Assembly (NCBI GenBank): GCA_021779955.1
Contig: JAJXZS010000050.1
Span: 225,237 to 261,937, forward strand
DNA from: Chloroflexota bacterium
GTDB lineage: Bacteria > Chloroflexota > Anaerolineae > Anaerolineales > Anaerolineaceae
DNA: 36,701 nt
Direction: 5' to 3'
This document shows positions 16,017 through 23,807 of this stretch, piece after piece. A program made the position numbers and the translations under genes. The notes beneath the pieces are model-generated. The model had not been told where the DNA came from. It was given only the letters and a program-made list of their open reading frames with translations, and made no database searches. Positions within the stretch are counted from its first letter, which is position 1. Each line of letters starts with the position of its first letter.

Positions 16017-17306
16017 ATGACATCGACTTTATCAGAAACGATTATTCGAGAGGTTACCTCATACCGCCTCCCGGATCTCCCCATCGATGCGGAGATGGTA
16101 GCTCCTCACTATGCAGGGCTGGGTATAGCGAATATTCCCGCGTCCATTGCAAACTGGCTGGGCCTGGAAATACCATCAATAAGTGCTCTCGACCGGCGGA
16201 TCGCGGGTAAATTTGCCCCGGCCTACCATCAGGTTATTCTGCTGGTGGTGGATGCGCTTGGGTGGGAACAGTTTCAGCGGCTTTCGCAATTTGACACGCC
16301 CGAGAACGAACTCCTGGCCCGCCTTGTTCCGGCAGGCAACGTTTTTCCGCTCACATCTGTTGTGCCATCGACGACATCGGCTGCGCTGACCACCTATTGG
16401 ACCGGCGTCACCCCGTCCACGCATGGCATTACCGGCTACGAAATGTGGATGCAGGAATACGGTGTCGTTGCCAACATGATCCTGCAAACGCCTGCCTCTT
16501 TCTTGTTTGGCCCCGGAAATCTTGCTTCTGCCGGATTCACGCCCGATCAATTCCTCAACATGCCTGCTCTAGGCACTGTTTTCAAAAAACAAGGGGTCGC
16601 CAGTTATGCCTTCCAGCCAGAAGCGATCAATGGTTCGGGGTTATCACAATCATTGCTGGCCAGTGTCGAGTCGTTGCCTTATGCTGGCCTTCCCGGGCTC
16701 TGGCAGACTCTCGAACACATGTTGGCGCAGCCTGCTTCTCGAACCCGCTATTTCTATATCTATTGGCCGAACCTGGATGGCTGGCAGCACATGTACGGTC
16801 CTGATGACGATCATATACGAGAAGAATATTTCATTTTCATGCGAGAAATGCTTCGCTTTTTGGAACTCGCCAGGCGAAACGGCCGGGGAGATACACTCTT
16901 GCTGTTGACTGCGGATCACGGCATGCTTCCAACAGCCAGGCCGCCAGAAGCCGAGATCCGCCGCTACCCTGAACTGCTTTCGATGCTCCATCTCCTGCCC
17001 ACCGGTGAAGCTCGAATGCCTTACCTTTATCTTAAGCCCGGCTGCGAGCAGAAAGCGCTCGGCCTCATCGAGACATTGTTCCCAGGGCAGTTCATCCCCG
17101 TCGATTCGCAAAAAGCAGTCGATTCAGGACTATTCGGACCTCCTCCTTATCATCCGCAGTTGATCACACGCCTGGGTGATGTGATTTTGCTAGCCCGCGA
17201 TAACCATTTCCTTTACTGGCAAAACAAGGAAAACATGATGAACGGCCGCCACGGCGGGATGAGCCGTCAGGAGATGTTGGTACCGCTGCTCATACTTCCT
17301 ATTTGA
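16017..17306 (+). CDS. Alkaline-phosphatase-superfamily phosphodiesterase/nucleotide pyrophosphatase
   Basis: This 429-residue protein belongs to the type I phosphodiesterase/nucleotide pyrophosphatase group, which hydrolyses phosphodiester or phosphoanhydride bonds with two metal ions. The first metal-ligand Asp is in LLVVDALGW. The catalytic Thr is in PSTTSAALTTYWTGVTPSTHG. Later ligands are in LTADHGML and NGRHGGMS near the C terminus. There is no signal peptide, so it is predicted to be cytoplasmic and its natural substrate is unknown. The start is supported by GAGGTAGGGG about 6 bases upstream. It is divergent from the phosphoribosyltransferase, a possible nucleotide-salvage pairing, though that is inference. 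Confidence 0.85.
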   Translation: MTSTLSETIIREVTSYRLPDLPIDAEMVAPHYAGLGIANIPASIANWLGLEIPSISALDRRIAGKFAPAYHQVILLVVDALGWEQFQRLSQFDTPENELLARLVPAGNVFPLTSVVPSTTSAALTTYWTGVTPSTHGITGYEMWMQEYGVVANMILQTPASFLFGPGNLASAGFTPDQFLNMPALGTVFKKQGVASYAFQPEAINGSGLSQSLLASVESLPYAGLPGLWQTLEHMLAQPASRTRYFYIYWPNLDGWQHMYGPDDDHIREEYFIFMREMLRFLELARRNGRGDTLLLLTADHGMLPTARPPEAEIRRYPELLSMLHLLPTGEARMPYLYLKPGCEQKALGLIETLFPGQFIPVDSQKAVDSGLFGPPPYHPQLITRLGDVILLARDNHFLYWQNKENMMNGRHGGMSRQEMLVPLLILPI

Positions 17307-17313
17307 GAATCCA

Positions 17314-17348
17314 AACAAAAAAACGGTGCAGTCCAAGACTGCACCGTT
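17314..17348 (-). terminator. Intrinsic terminator of the M42 operon
   Basis: A perfect 12-bp stem (17322-17333 with 17337-17348, 3-base loop) is followed on the minus strand by an uninterrupted T run and then GTTT. It lies 16 bases after the last stop of the minus-strand operon and may also stop the convergent phosphodiesterase transcript. Confidence 0.88.
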
Positions 17349-17363
17349 CGCAATTTCGCTTGA

Positions 17364-17678
17364 TTACTTCTTTTTCAGCGATGGATAGAGTGCCACGATC
17401 GTGCCGGCGACCAGGATCAGCATCACAGAAGCAGCCCCAATGATGACGCCGTCTGTCTGGTTGCTGGTCGGGAGTTCTTCATCAGATGCAACCACTGGGT
17501 GCAGAGGGAAGGCCGTGGGCACGGGAGTGTGAGCAGGAGGAACAGGCACCACTGTGTCATCTGTAGGTCCGGTGACCATGATGGCGTAGGCGATGGCTGC
17601 AAGTACGAGTATTCCCAATAACACCTGTACCGGGAAGCGGAATTTCTTTGAGAGGGGTTTGCCTTGAGATTTCGTCAT
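17364..17678 (-). CDS. Small two-helix membrane protein
   Basis: The family is not recognised. The protein (104 aa from ATG 17678) has a basic N terminus, a first membrane helix at about residues 17-38 (VQVLLGILVLAAIAYAIMV), a Pro/Thr-rich extracytoplasmic loop of about 40 residues, and a second helix at about 79-98 followed by a KKK end. Both termini are predicted to be cytoplasmic. AGGTGG lies about 7 bases before the ATG, which is one base after the stop of the solute-binding lipoprotein gene. The two are therefore translationally linked, and the protein may anchor or partner the lipoprotein. Confidence 0.7.
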   Translation of the reverse strand: MTKSQGKPLSKKFRFPVQVLLGILVLAAIAYAIMVTGPTDDTVVPVPPAHTPVPTAFPLHPVVASDEELPTSNQTDGVIIGAASVMLILVAGTIVALYPSLKKK

Positions 17679-17679
17679 T

Positions 17680-19065
17680 TCATCCACCTGATGGGGGAGC
17701 GATCAATTGGAGATCCTTGATACTGTTATCGAGAGCCTGCAAGTAATTGATTTGCCCACGAACCATGCCCAACACCCCTTCCTGCAGGATTGGGCTGATC
17801 GAGGACAGGTATTCATTCGAAGGAATGATTCTTGCCGATGTGGCGATTTCATCGAGAACAGAAATGCCGGTTTGGTTCTGCCATTGAGTGAGAATATTTT
17901 TGCTGGCCGGAAGGACATCTGCGGCTTCCGTCCACTGCGCCAGGAATTGAGGATCGGTGAGATATTCTGCCAGAGCCACGATTAGCTGGCGTTTTTCCTC
18001 TGAAGCGTTGGGCAGAACCCACATCCAACCGTTTGCCAGTGTGAAAGACCCTGCATTGACGCCAGGCAAGGGGGCTAACTCGGTGTTTTCCGGTAGATGG
18101 TTGATCACACTGGAGGCCCATACAACGGCATAATTGGCTTTGATATCCAAAAATGCCTGGTAACCCTTATCGAAAGTATCGTAATCGGCCAGCCAATAGG
18201 GAAAGACCTGATTGGTGACGCCTTGATTGATCGCCAGGTAGCTCTTTTTTAGGTCTTCCTGATTGACAACAGTCTTTCCATCGGAGGCTGCCTCCCCTGT
18301 ATCGAGCGAGAGGAGCATCTGTGTTGCCACCAATGCCTGTGGATCGCCCGCTGGAAAGATGACTGGATATCCGCGCGACGTATATTCATTCCACGATTCA
18401 GGCGCGTAACCCACCTGAAGCGGACGGTAAATCATCACCAGAGCGTCTCCGGCAAATACCAGGCCGTAAGTCATCTTCTGGATGCTGCCCAGGTCGCTTG
18501 CATAAGGATATAGCTGCTGGGTAAAGTCTGTGCCGATCAAACCGTCCCAGGGAAGGATCAATCCTTTCAAGACGGCGGTTTCCATGTCAAGGCGGCCCAA
18601 TGCCACCAGGGACGGGATCGCGGAAGGCGCTGCAGCGCTGGTCGTCGAGAGTGAATCAAGCAGTCCTCCCTGCCCGGACTCAGCCTTGACGCGGACCTCG
18701 ATGGTCAGCCCCGGATGCACGTTGATGAACTCATCCAGGCGTTCTTGCAGCAAACGACCTGATTCCGAATCGGATTTTGGGTCGAATTGCGGGGGAACCC
18801 AGACGATCAGATTGTTCTGCTCGCTCTGAAGGGTACTTGTAGTCGATGGCGCTGTTACAGCCTGGGTCGGACTGGATTGTGGCGGTTCAGTGTTGGATGG
18901 AGAGGGATTGGGCGAAGTCGGCAGCAGACTCAAGCCCGATAAGATCGAGCACCCGCCTAAAAGCAGAATGCCAAAGACAGCCCCCGCGAACCTGAACAAT
19001 CGTTTTCCGGCTCCGGCATTGCGGATTCGTGAATCCGCCTGCGGAGCCTTATCCAGGAGCATCAT
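17680..19065 (-). CDS. Extracellular solute-binding lipoprotein (family 1)
   Basis: This is a 461-residue periplasmic-binding-type lipoprotein, expected to capture a sugar, oligosaccharide or peptide for an ABC importer. A hydrophobic segment ends in a lipobox (LLGGC, Cys at about 39), followed by a Ser/Thr/Pro-rich tether of about 45 residues and then the binding fold (NNLIVWVPPQFDP, FINVHPGLTIEVRVKAESG, and so on). Its start overlaps the preceding M42 stop by four bases (ATGA), so it is translationally coupled. No permease or ATPase gene is nearby, which is unusual for a transporter component. It may use permeases encoded elsewhere or serve as a sensor. Confidence 0.82.
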   Translation of the reverse strand: MMLLDKAPQADSRIRNAGAGKRLFRFAGAVFGILLLGGCSILSGLSLLPTSPNPSPSNTEPPQSSPTQAVTAPSTTSTLQSEQNNLIVWVPPQFDPKSDSESGRLLQERLDEFINVHPGLTIEVRVKAESGQGGLLDSLSTTSAAAPSAIPSLVALGRLDMETAVLKGLILPWDGLIGTDFTQQLYPYASDLGSIQKMTYGLVFAGDALVMIYRPLQVGYAPESWNEYTSRGYPVIFPAGDPQALVATQMLLSLDTGEAASDGKTVVNQEDLKKSYLAINQGVTNQVFPYWLADYDTFDKGYQAFLDIKANYAVVWASSVINHLPENTELAPLPGVNAGSFTLANGWMWVLPNASEEKRQLIVALAEYLTDPQFLAQWTEAADVLPASKNILTQWQNQTGISVLDEIATSARIIPSNEYLSSISPILQEGVLGMVRGQINYLQALDNSIKDLQLIAPPSGG

Positions 19066-20060
19066 TTTAATTGCACCGGTCCACCGATCAGTTTTAGCAG
19101 CAATTGTACCGAGCTTTCCAGATCTTTGACATCCACAACTTCAGATGGCGAGTGGACATAGCGGCATGGGATCGAAATTGCGCCGGTTGGCACGCCGGAG
19201 CGGCTGGTTTGGATGACATAGGCATCCGTGCTTCCCTGCCGTAAAATCTCCATCTGGTGAGGGATCGAGGCTTTTTCGGCTGTTTCACGCATCCAGCGAA
19301 CCACGCGCGGGTCGCAGAGCATTCCCGAATCGCGAATCTTGATTGCAGCGCCTTTGCCCAAACCAACTTCCATTTGCTTTGCAGAGGGGGTATCGCCAAC
19401 GCTGGTAACATCCACTGCGATTCCCAGGTCGGGGTCGATGGCGTAAGATGCCGTGACTGCTCCGCGGATGCCCACTTCCTCCTGCACGCTGAAGAGGAAC
19501 ACCAGTTCGTGCGGTGATTTCTTGAGCTGCCGCAGGGTTTCGATCAGCACTGCGCATGAAGAGCGGTTGTCCATTGCCTTGGAGGCGACGCGGGTTCCCA
19601 TATCCATGAATGGACGTTCGAAAACGCCGACATCTCCGATCTTTACAGGGCAATCTTCCGGCGAACTCGCGCCGACATCGATATAGCTTTGGTCGATGGT
19701 CGAGACTTTAGTGTTGTCTTCTCTCGGCTCGCTGTTGATTACACCCCGCGTGCCGTTCAGGAATAACACCCTGCTGGCAGGCAGATACCAGGGGAAGGCA
19801 GCGCCAAGGTTGCCAAAGCGGACAAAGCCCGTTTTTTCCACATGGGTCACGATGACTCCGATCTCATCCATGTGAGCGGAGATCAGGATACGCAAGCCTC
19901 CCTCAGTTTTCTTGCCCTTGCGCACCATCAGGTTGCCCAGCGGGTCCACTTCGATGGAATCGGCGTAAGGCGTCACCTCTTTTTTGATTGCTTCGCGGAT
20001 ATTGTTCTCGTAACCCGAAGGTCCTGAAATCTCGCATAACTTTTGGATGAGTTCTTTCAT
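19062..20060 (-). CDS. M42 family metalloaminopeptidase (third of three)
   Basis: M42 enzymes are cytoplasmic di-metal aminopeptidases that usually form dodecameric tetrahedra and degrade peptides. The protein (332 aa) keeps the family's metal and catalytic residues: SAHMDEIGV, KAMDNRSSCAVL, the Glu pair in VQEEVGIRGA, the Asp in AVDVTSVG, and the His in SIPCRYVHSPSEVVD. ATG at 20060 is chosen because AGGAGTAGGA lies directly upstream; a longer frame would begin at 20087. It lies 42 bases after the preceding M42 gene and overlaps the lipoprotein gene by four bases. It is clearly paralogous to the two upstream genes. Confidence 0.9.
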   Translation of the reverse strand: MKELIQKLCEISGPSGYENNIREAIKKEVTPYADSIEVDPLGNLMVRKGKKTEGGLRILISAHMDEIGVIVTHVEKTGFVRFGNLGAAFPWYLPASRVLFLNGTRGVINSEPREDNTKVSTIDQSYIDVGASSPEDCPVKIGDVGVFERPFMDMGTRVASKAMDNRSSCAVLIETLRQLKKSPHELVFLFSVQEEVGIRGAVTASYAIDPDLGIAVDVTSVGDTPSAKQMEVGLGKGAAIKIRDSGMLCDPRVVRWMRETAEKASIPHQMEILRQGSTDAYVIQTSRSGVPTGAISIPCRYVHSPSEVVDVKDLESSVQLLLKLIGGPVQLK

Positions 20061-20102
20061 TCCTACTCCTGCATTGATGGAAAGCATATGGCTTGCATTT
20101 TA

Positions 20103-21194
20103 TCAGTTACGATCCGGCGCAAGGATAGCGGGGGTCAGGTCGTTCAAGGCAGCATAGATGAGTTTGAGGGTGTTTTCCCAATCGGCAAGGCGCGCAAGCA
20201 ATACCGGTGTATGGGCATACCTTCCGGGTATGGAAACCGAGACCACAGGGATGCCGCCGAGCACTTTGTGGATGACTCCTGCATTTGTTCCGCCGCCCCC
20301 AGGCTGGCGATATTGAAATGGAATGGCGTATTTTTCAGCAGTCTGCGCGAGAAACCGGATCAGCCGCGGGTCGGAGATCGTCCCTGCATCAGCAACATAG
20401 ATGGCGGGTCCCTCATCCAGCTTGCAGTTGTATACGCTGTTTTCCTTCTGGTCCGGTCTGGGCAGGTCGATCGCCGGAGTCGAGTCGATGGCAATGGCAA
20501 GATCGGGATGCAGCGCGACCGCTGCGATCTTGGCCCCGCGCAGGCCAAGCTCTTCCTGGACGGAAAAGGACGCCAGTAATTCGATCTGGTTGGGATGACG
20601 TTTGATCAGTTCGATCAGGGTTGCCACGCCAAGGCGGTCGTCGAGTGCCTTGCCCATCAAGCTTGGTCCGGCCTGCACGAACCTCGTGGCGAAAGTTCCC
20701 ATGTCGCCGGGGTTCACCTTGCCCGCATTCCCTGGGCCGAGATCGACCCGCAGGCTCTTCTGAGGAATCGCAGCGTGAAGTTCGTCGGTATCGGCGAGAT
20801 GGATGGGCTTTGCGCCGATGATGCCTGCCAGATGGTCTTTGCCGACCAAAACGGCCTTCCCCGGCAGCTGACGTTGGTCAACGCCGCCCAGCATTTCGAA
20901 GGAATAGATACCGTCGCCTTCGTCTTCGACGATCATGAATCCTACTTCGTCCATGTGCGCGTCGAGCATCACCCGAATCGGGTGATCAGACTTTGACTTA
21001 CACGTGACCAGCACATTCCCCATCGCATCGACAGTGATGTCATCGCTGTAGGGCTTTACGGAATCGATCACGATTTGGCGAACTTCTCGTTCGTCTCCAG
21101 ATACGGAAACGGCGTTGCTCAATCTTTCCAGAAGGGAGATTTGGGAGGAGTCGATCGTAGGCAGTTCGAGGTTTGTTTTGATTTTCGGATTCAT
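20103..21194 (-). CDS. M42 family metalloaminopeptidase (second of three)
   Basis: This 363-residue M42 peptidase has the complete residue set: DAHMDEVGFMI, KALDDRLGVATL, VQEELGLRGAKIAA with the catalytic Glu pair, IDSTP, and SIPGRYAHTP. Its N terminus is longer than that of its neighbours (about 25 extra residues before LLERLSNAVSVSGDE). The start overlaps the upstream M42 stop by four bases (ATGA), indicating translational coupling. Substrate preference (Glu, Leu, Lys or other N-terminal residues) cannot be told from sequence by eye. Differences from the neighbours around the Asp ligand (DSTP versus DVTF and DVTS) suggest the three copies do not share one specificity. Confidence 0.9.
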   Translation of the reverse strand: MNPKIKTNLELPTIDSSQISLLERLSNAVSVSGDEREVRQIVIDSVKPYSDDITVDAMGNVLVTCKSKSDHPIRVMLDAHMDEVGFMIVEDEGDGIYSFEMLGGVDQRQLPGKAVLVGKDHLAGIIGAKPIHLADTDELHAAIPQKSLRVDLGPGNAGKVNPGDMGTFATRFVQAGPSLMGKALDDRLGVATLIELIKRHPNQIELLASFSVQEELGLRGAKIAAVALHPDLAIAIDSTPAIDLPRPDQKENSVYNCKLDEGPAIYVADAGTISDPRLIRFLAQTAEKYAIPFQYRQPGGGGTNAGVIHKVLGGIPVVSVSIPGRYAHTPVLLARLADWENTLKLIYAALNDLTPAILAPDRN

Positions 21195-22270
21195 GCTTTC
21201 CGCTCCCCGAAGATTTTTTCCATTGTATCCGTTTCGAGTTGAGTGATGAAACGAGCCAGCAGACGTCCGGTTCGCTGGATATCTTTCAACACCACCATCT
21301 CAAGCGGAGTGTGCATGTATCTGAGCGGGATGCCCAATACTGCGCAGGGAATGCCTTCTTCAGAGACCTGAATGGCCATTGCATCCGTCCCGGAAGACTT
21401 GGGCATATATTCCATGGCGTAGGGCAAATCCATCTCGTCTGCAAGCGTTTTGAAGTATTTGCCCAATGCAGGGTGCATGTTCGAGCCGACGCCAATCGTC
21501 GGGCCTTTGCCCGCTGCGAATGTATGATAATCGGTCACGCCGGGACCTTTGGCAAATGTGACATCGACAACCACCGCAATATCGGGTTTGATCTCGTATG
21601 CCGACGTACGGGCGCCGACCAGGGTTTCTTCTTCCTGCGTGGTAGCGACTGCCCAAACGTCCCAGGCAAGGTTGAACTTGCGGATCTCTTCGAGGCACAA
21701 TGTGAGTGCGGCCACCGATGCCCTGTTGTCCAGCGAGTGACCTGCCAATGCCCCTCCGCTCATTTCTTGAGGAGGCGTGGCAAAAGAGACCAGATCACCC
21801 AGTTTGACAAGGTCGCTTACTTCATTTATTGGGAGACCCGTATCGATGAAGAGGTCGGTAATGCCTGGCGGACTGCCTGCCTTCGACTTGTCCTGCAGCC
21901 TGTCTGGGATCATCTGCAAAATTCCGGGGAGTTCGCGCTTCCCATGCACGGTGACCATTTGGCCAACCAGGATGCGAAGATCGAGGCCGCCGATGGACAT
22001 GACCCGCAGCAGCCCATCGTCCAGACCGGCGACCATCAATCCGATGGCGTCCATATGCGTTGCGATCAGCACCGAATGATGGTCCCCTTTGACGTTTGCC
22101 CGGCGTAATCCATGCAGACTGCCGAGTTTGCTTACGCTCAATTCATCGACCAGCGGTTGCCAGGTTCTGGCTATCGGCTCTCTCACGGGGCTTTCGTATC
22201 CTGAAAGTCCGGGCAGGCTGATCATTTCTTTGAGGAACGTTGATAGATCGATCATGGTTTTGATGTGCAT
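21191..22270 (-). CDS. M42 family metalloaminopeptidase (first of three)
   Basis: This is the first of three tandem M42 peptidases (359 aa). The motifs are ATHMDAIGLMV, HSLDNRASVAAL, the Glu run in TTQEEETLVGARTS, VVDVTFAKGPG, and GIPLRYMHTPLEMV. The residue after the first Asp is Ala rather than the Glu seen in the other two copies (HMDA versus HMDE), and its QEE motif is followed by ETLVG rather than the usual LGxRG. The frame is open upstream to 22519, but that part is a Pro/Arg/Gln-rich shadow of the preceding gene. ATG at 22270, one base after that gene's TAG, is preferred; ATG at 22255 is an alternative. Confidence 0.88.
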   Translation of the reverse strand: MHIKTMIDLSTFLKEMISLPGLSGYESPVREPIARTWQPLVDELSVSKLGSLHGLRRANVKGDHHSVLIATHMDAIGLMVAGLDDGLLRVMSIGGLDLRILVGQMVTVHGKRELPGILQMIPDRLQDKSKAGSPPGITDLFIDTGLPINEVSDLVKLGDLVSFATPPQEMSGGALAGHSLDNRASVAALTLCLEEIRKFNLAWDVWAVATTQEEETLVGARTSAYEIKPDIAVVVDVTFAKGPGVTDYHTFAAGKGPTIGVGSNMHPALGKYFKTLADEMDLPYAMEYMPKSSGTDAMAIQVSEEGIPCAVLGIPLRYMHTPLEMVVLKDIQRTGRLLARFITQLETDTMEKIFGERKA

Positions 22271-22271
22271 C

Positions 22272-22679
22272 CTAGGGAGTGGAATTGGCGGTTCCTGTGC
22301 TTTGAGGGCTTGGAGATGGGGTTGCAGTAGGTGTGTCTGTAGGGGTATGCGTAGGCGTAAGTGAAGGCGTGGGGGTCTTTGATGGCGTCGAGGTAGGGAT
22401 AAAATACGTGGCTGTAACGGTGAAAGTGGCCGTTGGGGTTGGTGTTTCGGTGATCGTGGGGGTAAATAACGTGGCCGTGGGAGTGTAAAGAGTGGGAGTT
22501 GCGCTTGCTGATACTGCACCCTCGGTCTGCGTTACGGTAGGAGTAGCCGTTCTTGCCGCGAGCGCGGCATTCCCCACCCAAAGCACAATCAATCCCAGTA
22601 GATAGAATGGAATGGTCGCCAAAATGATGATCAGCAGCGCAGTTTGAAGGCGCGATCGCTTAGGTTTTTCTTCCGCCAT
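22272..22679 (-). CDS. Membrane-anchored Thr/Pro-rich protein
   Basis: No family is recognised. The 135-residue protein has a short basic cytoplasmic N terminus (EEKPKRSR), one membrane helix at about residues 13-38, and a tail of about 95 residues that is nearly all Thr, Pro, Ser and Ala. That composition is typical of an extended extracytoplasmic stalk and a candidate for O-glycosylation. It is the first gene of the M42 operon, with a strong promoter just upstream. The tail lacks any globular domain, so it may tether or space something at the membrane. This tail type recurs in the lipoprotein and small membrane protein at the other end of the operon. Confidence 0.7.
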   Translation of the reverse strand: MAEEKPKRSRLQTALLIIILATIPFYLLGLIVLWVGNAALAARTATPTVTQTEGAVSASATPTLYTPTATLFTPTITETPTPTATFTVTATYFIPTSTPSKTPTPSLTPTHTPTDTPTATPSPSPQSTGTANSTP

Positions 22680-22702
22680 GTTGGGTTGGAATCTCCGGTA
22701 CC

Positions 22703-22731
22703 ATCATAACACGGGGGGTATTGGGTGACAA
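22703..22731 (-). promoter_or_regulatory. Promoter of the M42 aminopeptidase operon
   Basis: TTGTCA (22726-22731), a 17-base spacer, then TATGAT (22703-22708), with TG one base before the -10 box (extended -10). The predicted start is at about 22696, some 17 bases before the first ATG. The -35 box abuts the chelatase terminator. Confidence 0.7.
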
Positions 22732-22756
22732 GGAAAGGGAGGAGCGAACCCCTCCC
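22728..22756 (-). terminator. Terminator of the chelatase locus with UUCG tetraloop
   Basis: On the minus strand an 8-bp stem (22749-22756 with 22737-22744, one G-U pair) closes a UUCG tetraloop (22745-22748). It is followed by TTTCCTTGT. It lies 26 bases past the VWA stop and immediately before the next operon's -35 box. Confidence 0.75.
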
Positions 22757-22782
22757 GATCCCATCTGCATAATTATAAGGGA

Positions 22783-23784
22783 TTACTTGCCCGACTTGTT
22801 GAAATCGAGTGCCACTGCGCTCTGAACCTGGCGAATCTCTTGCTGCACGGTTACCACCAGGCTCTCAGCCTTAAGGTCGGTTATCGTGTAGCACGGGCTG
22901 TCGAGGTGGTCTGCAAGCGTCTGCGCGAAACCCTGGTCGAAGGCGGCGTGTTCCATGTTGATCACCACGCTGTGGATGTTTTCCTTGCAGATTAGTTCGG
23001 CGACGTAATGAGCTTCTTCCTGCGGCGGCATGTGACCCATCGAAACGTTGCCTGCGCCGTCGGTCAGGATGATGAGCAGCGGCATGATATCCGGGTGGAG
23101 GATCTTTTCACGCCGCAGCACTTCATAGGCCATCATCAGGCCGGCGCTCAAGGGTGTCTTACCCCCCACGGGGATGTCTGAGAGGGCTTCCTGGGCCAGC
23201 AAGACCGAGTTCGTCGGCGGCAGCACCAGCGTTGCCTGCGACTTCTGGAAGACGATCAACCCCACCCTGTCGCGGCGTTGATAAGCGTCCGTCAGGAGGG
23301 AAAGGATGGCGCCCTTGGTGGCTGCCATTCGCTCGGCGACTGCCATCGACCACGAAGCATCCACGAGAAACAGGATAAGGTTGGCAGCACGCCGAACCCG
23401 GATCTTCTTCATGTAATCCGAAGGGCGGATAGCGAAGGCGACTTTGTTGCGGTGCTTGATCTCGCCGCGTTCTCGCTGGAAGGGCGCCGCTGCACGCAAG
23501 GTGGCGTCAAATGCCAGGTCGTTGGTCTTACCGCCGGCCGGGCGGGCTTGAATGTAACGGCCGCGCTTGCGTTCGGTATGGGTGACCGAACGGCGGCCGG
23601 CGTACGAACGCATCATCTTGTCCAGCGGAGTATCCAGCTTACGCGGATTGAATTCCTCCCCGTTGGGCATTCGCTGCCCCCCGGTCCACCAGTTGGCGTT
23701 GCCTTGTTCGAATACGTTTTGGGGAGCAGGCTCGGGATTACCTTCGTCAGGCCGTTGCTCGCCGGACTCTTCCGGCGTTACACT
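22783..23784 (-). CDS. VWA-domain half of metal chelatase (ChlD/CobT-like), read by -1 frameshift
   Basis: This is the C-terminal half of a cobalto-/magnesium-chelatase medium subunit, which binds the insertion complex through a VWA/MIDAS domain. The MIDAS motif DASWSM is followed by the Thr in GGKTPLS and the Asp in LTDGAGN. An ATG at 23670 could start a 295-residue protein, but the frame is open and protein-like well upstream (acidic Pro/Glu linker, then NANWWTGGQR). It reaches exactly to the A7 run at 23784-23790, where the preceding AAA+ gene ends one codon later in the 0 frame. Slipping back one base there joins the two halves into a 699-residue protein, the normal size for the fused chelatase subunit. 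The ATG at 23670 has only a G run upstream and no convincing Shine-Dalgarno sequence. Confidence 0.82.
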   Translation of the reverse strand, partial: SVTPEESGEQRPDEGNPEPAPQNVFEQGNANWWTGGQRMPNGEEFNPRKLDTPLDKMMRSYAGRRSVTHTERKRGRYIQARPAGGKTNDLAFDATLRAAAPFQRERGEIKHRNKVAFAIRPSDYMKKIRVRRAANLILFLVDASWSMAVAERMAATKGAILSLLTDAYQRRDRVGLIVFQKSQATLVLPPTNSVLLAQEALSDIPVGGKTPLSAGLMMAYEVLRREKILHPDIMPLLIILTDGAGNVSMGHMPPQEEAHYVAELICKENIHSVVINMEHAAFDQGFAQTLADHLDSPCYTITDLKAESLVVTVQQEIRQVQSAVALDFNKSGK

Positions 23785-23807
23785 TTTTTTGAGGAACTGC
23801 CTTCTTC
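23760..23807 (-). promoter_or_regulatory. Programmed -1 ribosomal frameshift signal (candidate)
   Basis: In order on the minus strand: a Shine-Dalgarno-like GAAGAAGG (23807-23800); 9 bases; the slippery heptamer A AAA AAA in 0 frame (23790-23784); a 6-base spacer containing the 0-frame TAA (23778-23780); then a perfect 7-bp stem CGCCGGA / TCCGGCG with loop AGAG (23777-23760). This is the same arrangement as the E. coli dnaX frameshift site. Confidence 0.8.

Noticed and set aside
22271-22519. An 83-residue Pro/Arg/Gln/His-rich N-terminal extension of the first M42 peptidase.
   Set aside because: It is the alternate-frame reading of the Thr/Pro-rich tail of the preceding gene; M42 enzymes begin near the ATG at 22270 or 22255.
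22290-22560. A possible DNA tandem repeat in the Thr/Pro coding stretch.
   Set aside because: The repetition is at amino-acid level (TPT, TAT) with varied codons; no fixed repeat unit is seen.
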